Assembly (NCBI GenBank): GCA_021787365.1
Contig: JAJYMB010000055.1
Coordinates: 1-44,708, forward strand
Source of the DNA: Actinomycetes bacterium
GTDB lineage: Bacteria > Actinomycetota > Acidimicrobiia > Acidimicrobiales > Palsa-688
DNA: 44,708 bases
Direction of reading: 5' to 3'
Of the stretch, positions 25,145 through 34,018 are shown piece after piece. The first letter of the stretch is position 1. The number at the start of each line of letters is the position of its first letter. The translations under genes were made by a program, and so were the position numbers. The notes under the pieces are model-generated. The model saw only the letters and a list, made by a program, of their open reading frames with translations, ran no database searches and was not told where the DNA came from.

Positions 25145-26452
25145 ATGCTTGCCATTAGCCATTTCAAGGGCCAGGACTGGCTCCTGTTGGCCGTAGCCGC
25201 CGTCCTCGTCGTCTTGACCGCTTTGTTCAACCTGTCCGAGACGGCCATCACGAGGATGTCGCGCGTGAAGGCGATGGCCATGGCAGAGGAGCACCGCCGC
25301 GGGGCAGGGTCGCTGCTCAGGCTCGTCGAAAAACCGGAACGCAACCTGCCCGTGGTCCTTTTCGCCTTGGAAGTCTGCACACTGGTGGCGGCCACTCTCG
25401 TCGGCGTGGTCACCAACGAGGTCTTGGGGCCTTGGGGAGCAGTGGTGGCGACACTGTTCGAGATCGCGGTCATATTTGCTTTTGCGGAGCTGGCTCCCAA
25501 GATATGGGCGGTCCAGCACCTCGAACGGGCCGCTTTGTTTATGGCACCCATAGTCGCGGCGCTCGTCGCCTTCCTGCCGCTTCGCTGGTTGACCATCGCC
25601 TTTATAAAGGTGGCGAACCTCGTGTTGCCTGGCAAGGGCTTGAAGGAGGGGCCCTTCGTAACCGAGGAGGAGCTTTTGGCCATGGCCGACACGGCAGCGG
25701 AGGAGGAGGTGATCGAGCGCGAAGAGCGTAAGCTGATCCATTCGATCATCGACTTTGGCGACACGGTGGCCCGCGAGATCATGGTCCCCAGGCCTGACAT
25801 GGTGACGGTGGGGTCGGTGGCAACCGTGCGCGAGGCCGCGGACGTCGCGTCTTCGGCTGGTTTCAGCCGCATACCCGTGTACGGGAAGGACATTGACGAC
25901 ATCATCGGGGTGGCCTACGTGAAGGACCTGATGCGCGCCGAGCGCGAGGGGCGCGGAGGCGCGCCTGTGACCACGGCCATGCGCGAACCGCAGTTCGTGC
26001 CCGAGACCAAGCGCATAGCCGAGGTCATGAGGGAAATGCAGGCGGGCAAGCAGCACATGGCATTTGTGGTGGACGAATACGGTGGCACGGCTGGGCTCGT
26101 GACGCTGGAAGACGTCTTGGAGGAGCTCGTCGGCGAGATCTCCGACGAGTTCGACATCGCCCGGCCTCGTGTCGAGCACTTGGACGGCGGGCAGCTGCGC
26201 GTGGACGCGGGCCTCTCTATCGACGAGGTAAACGAGCTGACCGGCCTTGATTTGCCCGAAGGCGATTGGGACACGGTGGGCGGTTTCCTCTACAACCTGC
26301 TCGGGCACGTCCCGGTCGAGGGCGAGGGTGCCGACTACGATTCCCACCGGCTGGTGGCGCAGAAAGTCGAACGCCGGCGCATCGCGCAGGTCCTCATCTC
26401 CGCCTCTCCGGCGGCGGCGGAGCCAGAGGACGCCGCCGAGGAAAGCTCGTAG
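25145..26452 (+). CDS. CNNM/CorC-HlyC family membrane transporter
   Basis: The product is 435 residues from ATG 25145, 8 bp after ybeY. A CNNM (DUF21) membrane domain covers about 1-190 with hydrophobic segments near 12-33, 68-95, 100-118 and 128-150, and the motif LFNLSETAITRMSRVKA in the first helix. A CBS-domain pair spans about 205-335 (REIMVPRPDMVTV, FSRIPVYGKDIDDIIGV, FVVDEYGGTAGLVTLEDVLEELVGEI). A C-terminal CorC_HlyC domain spans about 345-430. Family members export or exchange Mg2+ and other cations and are regulated by nucleotide binding to the CBS pair. The older name hemolysin C is misleading. Confidence 0.92.
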   Translation: MLAISHFKGQDWLLLAVAAVLVVLTALFNLSETAITRMSRVKAMAMAEEHRRGAGSLLRLVEKPERNLPVVLFALEVCTLVAATLVGVVTNEVLGPWGAVVATLFEIAVIFAFAELAPKIWAVQHLERAALFMAPIVAALVAFLPLRWLTIAFIKVANLVLPGKGLKEGPFVTEEELLAMADTAAEEEVIEREERKLIHSIIDFGDTVAREIMVPRPDMVTVGSVATVREAADVASSAGFSRIPVYGKDIDDIIGVAYVKDLMRAEREGRGGAPVTTAMREPQFVPETKRIAEVMREMQAGKQHMAFVVDEYGGTAGLVTLEDVLEELVGEISDEFDIARPRVEHLDGGQLRVDAGLSIDEVNELTGLDLPEGDWDTVGGFLYNLLGHVPVEGEGADYDSHRLVAQKVERRRIAQVLISASPAAAEPEDAAEESS

Positions 26453-26509
26453 GTGGCCACGCTCCCTTCCGCCTGGGCCAGTAGAAGGCCCGGGAAGTAG
26501 TTTTCGACG

Positions 26510-27256
26510 ATGGATCTCGACGACCTCGACCCGAAGCGCATGCCGCGCCACGTCGCTTGTGTCATGGACGGCAACGGGAGGTGGGCGAAGAAGCGCGGGT
26601 TGCCGCGCACGGAGGGGCACCGCGCGGGCGAGGAAGCCCTTTTCGAGACGGCGAAAGCGGCCGTGGAGCTCGGGATCGAGTGGCTCACCGTCTACGCGTT
26701 TTCAACCGAAAACTGGCGCCGGCCGCACGACGAAGTGCGTTTCCTCATAAACGTGATCGCCGACGACCTGCTCACCCGCCGGCGGGACCAATTGCACGAG
26801 CTCGGCGTCAGGATCCGCTTCGCAGGGCGGCGTGACTGGCGGGTGCCTAAGTGGGTGCTGCGCCGCATGGACGAGACCGCGCAGCTGACCAGGCACAACA
26901 AGGCCACCACGGTGACCGTGGCGTTCAACTACGGGGGCCGGGCCGAGATAGTAGACGCGGTCCGGGGTTTGGTCGCGGAGGGAGCCAGGCCGGACCAGGT
27001 GGACGAGAGGGCGCTCCGGAGGCACATGTACCTGCCGGACATGCCGGACCCTGACCTGTTCATCCGCACATCCGGGGAGTACCGGATCTCCAACTTCCTT
27101 CTCTGGGAGATCGCGTACAGCGAGCTCGTGTTCCTCGACGTGCTGTGGCCGGACTTCCGGGGCGAGCACCTACGCGAGGCCGTGCGGGAGTACCAGCGGC
27201 GGGAGCGGCGCTTCGGGCTGACCGGCGAACAGCACGGCGAGGCCCTCCCCGGCTGA
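26510..27256 (+). CDS. uppS: Isoprenyl transferase (undecaprenyl diphosphate synthase type)
   Basis: The product is 248 residues from ATG 26510. Conserved blocks of cis-prenyltransferases are all present: HVACVMDGNGRWAKKRGLPR (catalytic D20), GHRAG, TVYAFSTENWRRP, VRIRFAGRRDWR, TVAFNYGGRAEIVDAVR, and DLFIRTSGEYRISNFLLWEIAYSELVF with the substrate-binding Arg and Ser. It extends farnesyl or geranylgeranyl diphosphate to the C50-C55 lipid carrier used in peptidoglycan synthesis. The protein is cytoplasmic or membrane-associated. Here uppS precedes recO, and no era gene lies between the CNNM gene and recO, although many Actinobacteria have it there. Confidence 0.95.
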   Translation: MDLDDLDPKRMPRHVACVMDGNGRWAKKRGLPRTEGHRAGEEALFETAKAAVELGIEWLTVYAFSTENWRRPHDEVRFLINVIADDLLTRRRDQLHELGVRIRFAGRRDWRVPKWVLRRMDETAQLTRHNKATTVTVAFNYGGRAEIVDAVRGLVAEGARPDQVDERALRRHMYLPDMPDPDLFIRTSGEYRISNFLLWEIAYSELVFLDVLWPDFRGEHLREAVREYQRRERRFGLTGEQHGEALPG

Positions 27257-27299
27257 GCGGTCCCGCGCGGCCCGGCGGCGTGCAAAGATAATCACATCG

Positions 27300-28025
27300 A
27301 TGTCGTTGTACCGCGACCGAGGGGTCGTCCTGCGCAGCTACAAGCTCGGTGAAGCCGACCGCATCGTGGTGCTGCTCACGCCCGAGCACGGGAAGGTGCG
27401 GGCCGTGGCCAAGGGCGTCAGGCGTCCCAAGAGCAAGATCGGCGGCCGGCTCGAGCCGCTCAGCCACGTCGAGCTGCTGCTATGGGGGGGAAAAGAGCTC
27501 GACATCGTGCGCCAAGCCGAACTGGCAGAGCCGTGGCACTTCTTGCGGAGAGACCTCGTCCACCTCTCTCGGGGCATGGCGATGGCCGAGGCTGCCGAGC
27601 AGGTGGCTCAGGAAGGCGAGCCTGCCGAAGCTCTCTATGTCATGCTCGTGAAGGCCCTGCGCACCCTCGACGAGCGCCCCGGCCCGCTAGTGGTGGCATC
27701 GTTTTACTGGAAGCTGCTCGCTCTCGACGGCGCCGGGCCGGTGCTCGGCTCTTGCGCCAACTGCGGGGCGAGCCCCCCAGCCGTGAGCCTGGTCGCTTTC
27801 GACATCGCCCAGGGCGGGGCGCTCTGCCGGGCGTGCCGGCGAGGCGAGCCCCTCAGCCCGGCTGCCCATGAGCTTGTCTCTTGGATCTTGGGGGGCAGCC
27901 TGGCGAGGGCGCTCGAGGTGCCGGCGAGCTCGACCACTGCCGAGGTGGCCCACCTCGCGACCGTCTCGCTCGAAGCGCACCTGGAAAAGCACCTCCGCAC
28001 CGCCCGCGCCCTCGAGCCCGCCTAG
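27300..28025 (+). CDS. recO: DNA repair protein RecO
   Basis: The product is 241 residues from ATG 27300. The N-terminal OB fold is clear (MSLYRDRGVVLRSYKLGEADRIVVLLTPEHGKVRAVAKGVRRP is standard). A central helical part and a zinc finger follow, with cysteines C152, C155, C176 and C179 (SCANCG and LCRACR). RecO, with RecR, loads RecA on SSB-coated DNA in the RecFOR recombination pathway. It starts 43 bp after uppS, and glyS follows 40 bp on. Confidence 0.94.
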   Translation: MSLYRDRGVVLRSYKLGEADRIVVLLTPEHGKVRAVAKGVRRPKSKIGGRLEPLSHVELLLWGGKELDIVRQAELAEPWHFLRRDLVHLSRGMAMAEAAEQVAQEGEPAEALYVMLVKALRTLDERPGPLVVASFYWKLLALDGAGPVLGSCANCGASPPAVSLVAFDIAQGGALCRACRRGEPLSPAAHELVSWILGGSLARALEVPASSTTAEVAHLATVSLEAHLEKHLRTARALEPA

Positions 28026-28065
28026 CTGGCCCTACCAGTTAAGCGTTCACGCTAGCCTGTGCCCC

Positions 28066-29418
28066 ATGCCCGTTTCGATGGAAGAGCTGGTACGCCTGTG
28101 CAAAGCGCGTGGTTTTGTCTACCCTTCGGCTGAAATCTACGGCGGTTTCCGCTCCACCTACGACTACGGGCCGCTCGGGGTGCTGATGGCGCGCAACGTG
28201 AAGGACGCCTGGTGGCGGTCGATGGTGCAGCTGCGCCGGGAGGTTGTGGGCCTCGACGCAGCCGTCTTGTCGAGCCCGAGGATCTGGGAGGCTTCCGGGC
28301 ACCTGAAAAACTTCACCGACCCCCTAGTCGACTGCCTCAGCTGCAAGCAGCGCTGGCGGGCTGACGAACTGCCGCTCGCACCCAAGCGCCCGGCGCCCGG
28401 CGCCCCCGAGCCCGCCGAGGAGATGGTCCCCACCTGCCCCAATTGCCGGGGCCAGGACTTCACCGACGCGCGACCGTTCAACTTGATGTTCAAGACCTTC
28501 GTCGGCCCCCTCGAAGACGAAGGTGCGGTGGCCTACCTCCGGCCGGAAACGGCCCAGGGCCACTTCGTCAACTTTGCCAACGTGCTTCAGTCCGAGCACC
28601 TCGTGCCCCCCTTTGGCACGGCGCAGATCGGCAAGAGCTTCCGCAACGAGATAACCCCGGGCAACTTCGTGTTCCGCACCCGCGAATTCGAGCAAATGGA
28701 GCTCGAGTACTACGTCCCACCGGCTGACGCCTCGCGCTGGTTCGACTACTGGTGCAGCGAGCGTTTCGACTGGTACGTACGTTACGGCATCCCCCGCGAG
28801 ATGCTCCGGCTGCGCCACCACGCCGAAGAAGAGCTGTCGCATTACTCGGCCGCCACGGTGGACGTGGAATTCGCCTTCCCCTGGGGCTGGGGCGAGCTCG
28901 AGGGGATCGCCAACCGCACCGACTACGACCTGAAGGCCCACGCCGCCGCCAGCGGGCAGGTCCTCGAGTACTTCGACTCCGCAACAGGCCAACGGTACGT
29001 GCCCTACGTCATCGAGCCCGCCGCCGGCGTCGCCCGCGCCATGATGGCGTTCCTGATCGCTGGTTATACGACCGATGAAGTCGCTGGAGAGCAACGGACC
29101 TCTTTGCGACTGCACCCCAGGATCGCGCCGTACCAGGTGGCTGTCCTTCCTCTGTCCAAGAAAGAAAACCTCTCCTCGTTCGCCTTGGAGGTCCTCGCGG
29201 TCCTCCAGCCCGTCGTCATGTGCGATTACGACGACACCCGCTCGATAGGGCGGCGCTACCGCCGCCAGGACGAGATCGGCACGCCGCTTTGCGTGACTGT
29301 CGACTTCGACTCGCTCGAAGACAAGGCCGTGACGATCAGGGACCGGGACTCGACCCAGCAGGAGCGGGTGCCGGTAGACCGCCTGGTGGAGGCCGTGACG
29401 TCCCGCCTCGCCTGGTAA
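28066..29418 (+). CDS. glyS: Glycyl-tRNA synthetase, class II homodimeric type
   Basis: The product is 450 residues from ATG 28066; the same frame is open further up through recO but without homology. Class-II features are GFVYPSAEIYGGFRSTYDYGPLG at the N-terminus, an internal zinc-ribbon-like pair (CLSCKQRW and CPNCRGQDF), and PETAQGHFVNF. Motif 2 lies in SFRNEITPGNFVFRTREFEQ, and motif 3 lies near PAAGVARAMMAFL. A C-terminal anticodon-binding domain follows (PYQVAVLPLSKKENLS, YDDTRSIGRRYRRQDEIGTP). It charges tRNA-Gly with glycine. It sits in the usual actinobacterial recO-glyS-dnaG order; the dgt gene sometimes found before dnaG is absent. Confidence 0.95.
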   Translation: MPVSMEELVRLCKARGFVYPSAEIYGGFRSTYDYGPLGVLMARNVKDAWWRSMVQLRREVVGLDAAVLSSPRIWEASGHLKNFTDPLVDCLSCKQRWRADELPLAPKRPAPGAPEPAEEMVPTCPNCRGQDFTDARPFNLMFKTFVGPLEDEGAVAYLRPETAQGHFVNFANVLQSEHLVPPFGTAQIGKSFRNEITPGNFVFRTREFEQMELEYYVPPADASRWFDYWCSERFDWYVRYGIPREMLRLRHHAEEELSHYSAATVDVEFAFPWGWGELEGIANRTDYDLKAHAAASGQVLEYFDSATGQRYVPYVIEPAAGVARAMMAFLIAGYTTDEVAGEQRTSLRLHPRIAPYQVAVLPLSKKENLSSFALEVLAVLQPVVMCDYDDTRSIGRRYRRQDEIGTPLCVTVDFDSLEDKAVTIRDRDSTQQERVPVDRLVEAVTSRLAW

Positions 29419-29527
29419 CCGGCTGGCCGCTCTAGGCCCGGCCCGACGCTCGGTCCCGGCCCCGCCCGCCGGTCAGGTCTTCAACGCCGGCGTTACGTCG
29501 GCGGTCGGCGGCCTTATCCTTGCAACG

Positions 29528-31330
29528 GTGGGCATCTTGGCCGAGGACATCGCGACCGTGCGGTCGATGACCAACCTCCGTGAGCTTGTCTCCGAGAAGG
29601 TGGCGCTCCGCCGGGTCGGGAGGCAGTGGCTGGGGCTCTGCCCGTTCCACGCCGAGAAGACGGCCTCCTTCTCGGTCAACGAAGAACTCGGTGTCTACTA
29701 CTGCTTCGGGTGCGGCGCCCACGGGGACGCGATCAGCTTTCTTCGTGAGGCGGACCACCTCGACTTCACCACCGCCGTAGAGACGCTGGCCGGGAGGGCC
29801 GGCGTGGCGCTCCGCTACGACAGCGAGCAAGGCGCCGGCCCAGGGCGCAAGCGGCTCGCCGAGCTGTCGGAGGCTCTCGAGCGCGCCATTTCCTGGTACC
29901 ACGAGCGCCTTTTGAGCTCACCGGACGCCGCGGAAGCGCGCAAGTACCTGCGCGGGCGCGGCTACGACGGTGACACGGTGAGGCGTTACCGCCTCGGTTG
30001 GGCGCCCGAGGGCCGGGACACCTTGGCCCGCGAGCTCGGGACAAGTGAGGAGGTCCTGGAGGCAGCCGGTCTCGCCCAGCGTGACCAGGGGCGCGGCATG
30101 ATGGACTTTTTCCGGGGACGTGTTCTCTTTCCCATCTTCGACTCGGCGGGCCGGCCCGTGGGCATGGGCGGGCGTACCCTCCCGGGCGGGACCGGGCCCA
30201 AGTACAAGAACACCCAGGCCACCGCTCTTTACGACAAGAGCCGGGTGCTCTACGGGCTCAACTGGGCCAAGGGGGAGGTTGTCGCCCGGGACCGGGTGGT
30301 CGTCTGCGAGGGTTACACCGACGTGATCGGCCTGCACCGCGCCGGTGTTGGCGAGGCGGTCGCGACCTGCGGGACGGCGCTCGCCGAGGGCCATGTCAAG
30401 CTGCTCGCAGGCTTTGCCCGGCGGATCGTCTTGGCTTACGACGCCGACGCGGCAGGCCAAGGCGCGGCCGAACGTTTCTACGAGTGGGAAAAACGGTTCC
30501 ACGCCGACATCTCGGTCGTCGGGCTCCCAGCCGGCATGGACCCTGCTGACCTCGCCCGGGCCGACCCTGAGAAACTGCGCCAGGCCGTCACAAATGCCGT
30601 GCCCTACCTGGGGTTCCGCTTGGAGAGGCACTTCGCCCGGGCCGAGCTCACGACCCCCGAGGGGCGCGCCCGGGCGGCAGAAGAGTCGCTGGCGCTCGTG
30701 GCAGAGCACCCGGACCCTCTGGTGCGGGACCAGTACCTCATGCAGGTCGCCGACCGCTGCCGGCTTTCCTCCGGACAACTCCGGGAGCTTCGGCTCCCTC
30801 GCCGGCCCGTAGGCCGGCCCGAGGACACTGTTTCGCCGCCTGCGGCGCCAGTGCCGCGTCCGGAGATGGAGGCGCTCCGAGTGGCCGTCCACCATCCCGA
30901 GAAAGCGGTCGGCCGTCTCGAGCCCAGATTTTTTTCCTCCGACGTTGCCCGCTCTGCGTACGAGGAGCTCGCTTCGGCCATGACCCTCCACGACGCCATC
31001 GAGTCCGCCGCGCCACCTGTGGCCTCCCTGTTGGCGCAGCTAGCGGCGGTAGAGGGGAGCGAGGACCCCGACGACGTCATGCGGCGGCTTCTCGATCGGG
31101 CGGCAGTACGAGCGCTCGCCGAACTGCAACGGGCGGCGCGCGCCGACGGGGGCTCGGACCCCGACGCCGGGGCGCGCCTCGCCAGAGAAACGAGGGAGCT
31201 CCAGCTTGCGCTGCAGGCAATGCGTTCGGTGGAGCCCGGGCCTGCCGAGGCGGGGCGCCTGGCCGAGGCGGAGCAGCAGTTGCTAGCTTTGCTCGGCGCG
31301 GGTGCTGGTACGCCGCTCGGAGCTGGGTAG
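29528..31330 (+). CDS. dnaG: DNA primase
   Basis: The product is 600 residues from GTG 29528. The CHC2 zinc-binding domain has C38, H41, C59 and C62 ([27 protein letters not shown]). The catalytic core has [19 protein letters not shown], and a TOPRIM domain lies about 255-340 ([18 protein letters not shown] with the Glu, [16 protein letters not shown] with the DxD). A C-terminal DnaB-interacting helical domain follows from about 440 to the end, less conserved and rich in Ala, Glu and Arg. It makes RNA primers on the replication fork. It ends 20 bp before sigA, the classic dnaG-rpoD pair of the macromolecular synthesis operon. Confidence 0.96.
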   Translation: MGILAEDIATVRSMTNLRELVSEKVALRRVGRQWLGLCPFHAEKTASFSVNEELGVYYCFGCGAHGDAISFLREADHLDFTTAVETLAGRAGVALRYDSEQGAGPGRKRLAELSEALERAISWYHERLLSSPDAAEARKYLRGRGYDGDTVRRYRLGWAPEGRDTLARELGTSEEVLEAAGLAQRDQGRGMMDFFRGRVLFPIFDSAGRPVGMGGRTLPGGTGPKYKNTQATALYDKSRVLYGLNWAKGEVVARDRVVVCEGYTDVIGLHRAGVGEAVATCGTALAEGHVKLLAGFARRIVLAYDADAAGQGAAERFYEWEKRFHADISVVGLPAGMDPADLARADPEKLRQAVTNAVPYLGFRLERHFARAELTTPEGRARAAEESLALVAEHPDPLVRDQYLMQVADRCRLSSGQLRELRLPRRPVGRPEDTVSPPAAPVPRPEMEALRVAVHHPEKAVGRLEPRFFSSDVARSAYEELASAMTLHDAIESAAPPVASLLAQLAAVEGSEDPDDVMRRLLDRAAVRALAELQRAARADGGSDPDAGARLARETRELQLALQAMRSVEPGPAEAGRLAEAEQQLLALLGAGAGTPLGAG

Positions 31331-31350
31331 GGAGGCAGGGGAGAAGTCTT

Positions 31351-32715
31351 GTGGGAGCGCCGTTCACGTCCTTGGGCGAGCCCACGGTAGAGTTCGCCGC
31401 CCTCCTGCTCATAGGACGCGAACGAGGTCAGCTCACTCCCGACGACCTGATGGCGGTGCTCCAAGGGGTCGAGCTTTCACCCGAGCTCATCTCGGCGGTG
31501 GTCGGGCGCGTGGTGGCCGAGGGGATCGAGTGGCGCGAACCGGGCGAGTTGCTGACCGACGAGGGGCTCGACTCGCTGGCCTCCGAGGTGACGGCCGGAC
31601 CGGGCCCGGCACAGGGCACTACTTCGGCCGAAGGGACGAGCCTGGCGGGCACCGGCCGTAGCGGGTTCCTTCACAAGAGGCAGCGCGATGCCCTGCACAC
31701 CCGCCGGCGGCTGCCTGTGGCGGGGCTCAGGGTTGATGTCGGGGTAGCCGGTGCCGCCGGGGCGGACTCCGTCCGGGCGTACCTGCGCGAGATCGGCCGC
31801 GTTAGGTTGCTCACCGCGCAGGAGGAGGTGGCCCTCGCACGCTGTGCGGCGCTCGGGAGGGCGGCGGCCGCTCGGCTGGACCAGATGCGCGAGAGCGCCC
31901 CCGACGCCGGCGGGGGACCTGCCGCCCGGGCGGCCCAGCGCCACGCCCTCGAACGCCAGCGCCAAGCAGACGAACGCCTTCGCTCCGAGGGCATGCTCGC
32001 TCGCCAGGTGCTGGTGGAGGCCAACCTGCGCCTGGTGGTCTCGGTCGCCAAGTGGTACCGCAACCGGGGCATGGCGTTCCTAGACCTGGTGCAGGAGGGC
32101 AACCTCGGCCTGATGCGTGCGGTGGAGAGGTTTGACTACACGAAGGGCTTCAAGTTCTCGACCTACGCCACCTGGTGGGTGCGCCAGGCGATAAGCCGGG
32201 CGATCGCGGACCAGGCGCGCACCATCCGTATCCCGGTGCACATGGTCGACAACATCAACGCCGTGCTGCGTTCCCAGCGGAGCCTGCTCCAAGAGCTCGG
32301 CCGCGAGCCCACCCTGGAGGAGGTGGCCGCCAGGGCCGAGATGAGCCCCGAACGAGCCCAGGAGATCCTGCGGATCAGCCAGGACACCGTCTCGCTCGAG
32401 CAGCCCCTCGGCGAGGACGACTTCAGCCTCTCGGACACCCTGGAGGACCCCGCCGCCCCCTCGCCGAGCGAGTCCGCCACCCGGGCGATGCTGGCCGAGG
32501 CCCTCCGCGACGTCCTCGCCGAACTGTCCGAACGCGAGCGGCGGGTCGTCCGGCTGCGCTTCGGCCTGGACGACGGGCAGGTGCGCACGTTGGAGGAGGT
32601 GGGGAGGGAGTTCGGGGTGACCCGCGAGCGGGTGCGCCAGATCGAGTCCAAGACCCTGGCCAAGCTGCGCCAACCGGGCCGGCGGGGCAAACTGGCCGGC
32701 TACTTGGACAACTGA
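31351..32715 (+). CDS. sigA: Primary RNA polymerase sigma factor (sigma-70)
   Basis: The product is 454 residues from GTG 31351, with GGAGGCAGGGGAG upstream. The N-terminal 75 residues resemble region 1.1. Region 1.2 is [24 protein letters not shown] (about 140-163). Region 2 (about 215-290) has [31 protein letters not shown] and [16 protein letters not shown] for -10 recognition and melting. Region 3 begins at [13 protein letters not shown], and region 4 has [31 protein letters not shown] for -35 recognition. The region between 1.2 and 2 holds a helical stretch of about 50 residues rich in Ala, Arg and Gln. The order dnaG-sigA and full set of regions mark it as the housekeeping factor, not a stress sigma. 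Confidence 0.95.
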   Translation: MGAPFTSLGEPTVEFAALLLIGRERGQLTPDDLMAVLQGVELSPELISAVVGRVVAEGIEWREPGELLTDEGLDSLASEVTAGPGPAQGTTSAEGTSLAGTGRSGFLHKRQRDALHTRRRLPVAGLRVDVGVAGAAGADSVRAYLREIGRVRLLTAQEEVALARCAALGRAAAARLDQMRESAPDAGGGPAARAAQRHALERQRQADERLRSEGMLARQVLVEANLRLVVSVAKWYRNRGMAFLDLVQEGNLGLMRAVERFDYTKGFKFSTYATWWVRQAISRAIADQARTIRIPVHMVDNINAVLRSQRSLLQELGREPTLEEVAARAEMSPERAQEILRISQDTVSLEQPLGEDDFSLSDTLEDPAAPSPSESATRAMLAEALRDVLAELSERERRVVRLRFGLDDGQVRTLEEVGREFGVTRERVRQIESKTLAKLRQPGRRGKLAGYLDN

Positions 32716-32731
32716 GCCGGCCGGCCTTGGC

Positions 32732-32870
32732 TCAATAGGCGCCCCCGCTCGGGGCTGCGGCAGCCGGCGCTCCCAGGCCGGCGTTGACGGGCAACAGGTC
32801 AATAGGGGGTCCTCGCTCGAGGCTGCGGCCGCCGCCGACGCCTCGCAGGCGGGTGTTGACGAGGAACTGG
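32732..32870. repeat. Imperfect tandem repeat with hairpins, downstream of sigA
   Basis: Two adjoining units, 32732-32798 and 32799-32870, share TCAATAGG at the start, GGCTGCGGC in the middle and GTTGACG near the end. In the first unit CCCCGCTCGGGG forms a hairpin; in the second, CCTCGCTCGAGG has a C:G pair replaced by T:A, i.e. a compensating change. Each unit also has a second GC-rich dyad. The units begin at a TGAGCC/GGCTCA dyad (32713-32734) that may end the sigA transcript. Read on the minus strand the block falls within a 54-codon frame (32732-32896) whose stop is in the first unit. The remaining spacer to 33172 shows nothing else. Confidence 0.65.
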
Positions 32871-33172
32871 TGAACGTGACGACGAGAAGGGCGCATCCGT
32901 CAGTTTTGGGAGAAAAAATCGCCCCCGTTTCTGATGAATGTGCCCGGCGGGCAACCACGTCCACCAGTTCTGCGGCCCTCGCCCTCCACCGTGCCCCGGG
33001 ATGGTGGAGCCGGACCAGGTGCTGGGTGGCGAGGGCTGGGAAGAGCTCGGGACTGCGGGCACTCCTCCTGGTCAGGGGTGGCGGTGGTGCAGGAGCGGGC
33101 TTCTTGGTCCTCGGGCCCGGCTCGGCGGCCCGCCTGTGCCGGCCGTCTGGCGTGGTAGCGTTGGCCGAAGTT

Positions 33173-33245
33173 TCCGGGGTAGCTCAACCGGCAGAGCGGG
33201 TGGCTGTTAACCACTAGGTTGAGAGTTCGAGTCTCTCCCCCGGAG
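33173..33245 (+). tRNA. tRNA-Asn (anticodon GTT)
   Basis: A complete cloverleaf is present: acceptor TCCGGGG/CCCCGGA with discriminator G, D-arm GCTC...GAGC, anticodon arm GGTGG-CTGTTAA-CCACT with GTT, variable AGGTT, and T-arm GAGAG-TTCGAGT-CTCTC. CCA is not encoded. It marks the end of the conserved core; everything to the right is accessory, which fits its use as an integration target, although no duplicated 3' end was found. Confidence 0.96.
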
Positions 33246-33606
33246 CCCTCGGCGGGGCCTGCTCACAGGGTTGTAAGTGCCCTTGGGCTGCGGAGACACA
33301 TGACCGTAGTTACGCGTGAGTGACCGTTGGTGACCGGCACGGGCAGGACACGCGTGAGTTGCCTGAGCGCGTCGAGCCCTTCTGTCAGCTTCGCCTGGGG
33401 TGAGCACGCTCAGGCACTCGCGGAGTAGGTCGTCAACGGTCACGAGGTTGAGCTCCCCTGGGACGAGGGCCGCCGGAGTACGAACCAAACGCGCCACTGG
33501 TCTGTGAAAGGCCGCCTACGGCAGGGCCCCTTCGCGTGAGCAGGCCAGCAACTCCGTCAGCCGGAGATCATCAGAACGTAATCTGAATATACCGGTATCA
33601 ATATTA
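33246..33606. other. Spacer after tRNA-Asn
   Basis: No gene is called. A short repeat of TGACCG with a GTGACCG-TTGG-TGACCGG arrangement (about 33321-33340) and two CGCGTGAGT copies (near 33314 and 33350) follow the tRNA, as often seen in decayed integration sites. A minus-strand frame (33207-33497) reads into the tRNA and is rejected as a protein. Confidence 0.45.
33589..33598. promoter_or_regulatory. Palindromic operator before antitoxin-like gene
   Basis: ATACCGGTAT is a perfect 10-bp palindrome in an AT-rich stretch ending 8 bp before the ATG of the antitoxin-like gene. Phd/YefM-type antitoxins repress their own promoters through such palindromes, so this may be its operator. Binding is inferred. 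Confidence 0.45.
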
Positions 33607-33876
33607 ATGAGCCCGCAATCCGCCGATACTGTGATGTTTTCTGACCTGTCCCGCAACCCGCGCGCTGTCGCGGAGAGCGCGAGACGGCTCGGGCGCGTGC
33701 GGGTCACTCACCGCGACTCCCCCGACTTCTATCTCACGTCGGCCGACCAGGAGGAGGAGCGCGACGAGAACCTGCTAACGGCGGCTCGGCTGTTCGGCGC
33801 GCTGTCCCGCGACCAAGCGGGTGCGCGAGCGGTGGCCTCCGCCATTGTTGCCACGCTATGGCGGAGCGGCCATTTG
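33607..33876 (+). pseudogene. Phd/YefM-like antitoxin, truncated and fused out of family
   Basis: From ATG 33607 the first 80-90 codons resemble actinobacterial prevent-host-death-type antitoxins: VMFSDLSRNPRAVAESARRLGRVRVTHRDSPD, a YLTSADQEEERDE strand, then LLTAARLFGALSRDQAGARAV. After about codon 90 the family pattern (an acidic, Trp-containing C-terminal domain) is lost. The frame stays open to 34227 only as sequence overlapping the carboxylesterase gene in another phase. No toxin gene follows. The N-terminal DNA-binding half could still be made, as a long hybrid, and bind the palindrome at 33589-33598. Confidence 0.5.
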
Positions 33877-34018
33877 TCTCTTATTCCCCGCCCATCACTT
33901 GCCTCGGAAGTGGAACATTTGTCCAAGACGCCCGACCCTCCGCTTGTGATGCTGTACCTCGTTGTCTGGCAGCGCTCCAAGTGCAGAGGCTGCGGAGCTC
34001 CGAGCGATGGGAGAGGCG

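Noticed and set aside
32870..33217. 115-codon plus-strand frame upstream of and into tRNA-Asn
   Set aside because: Low-complexity Gly/Ala/Arg sequence ending inside the tRNA; no domain.
33207..33497. 96-codon minus-strand frame reading into tRNA-Asn
   Set aside because: The C-terminal part is antisense tRNA; the remainder has no recognisable domain.
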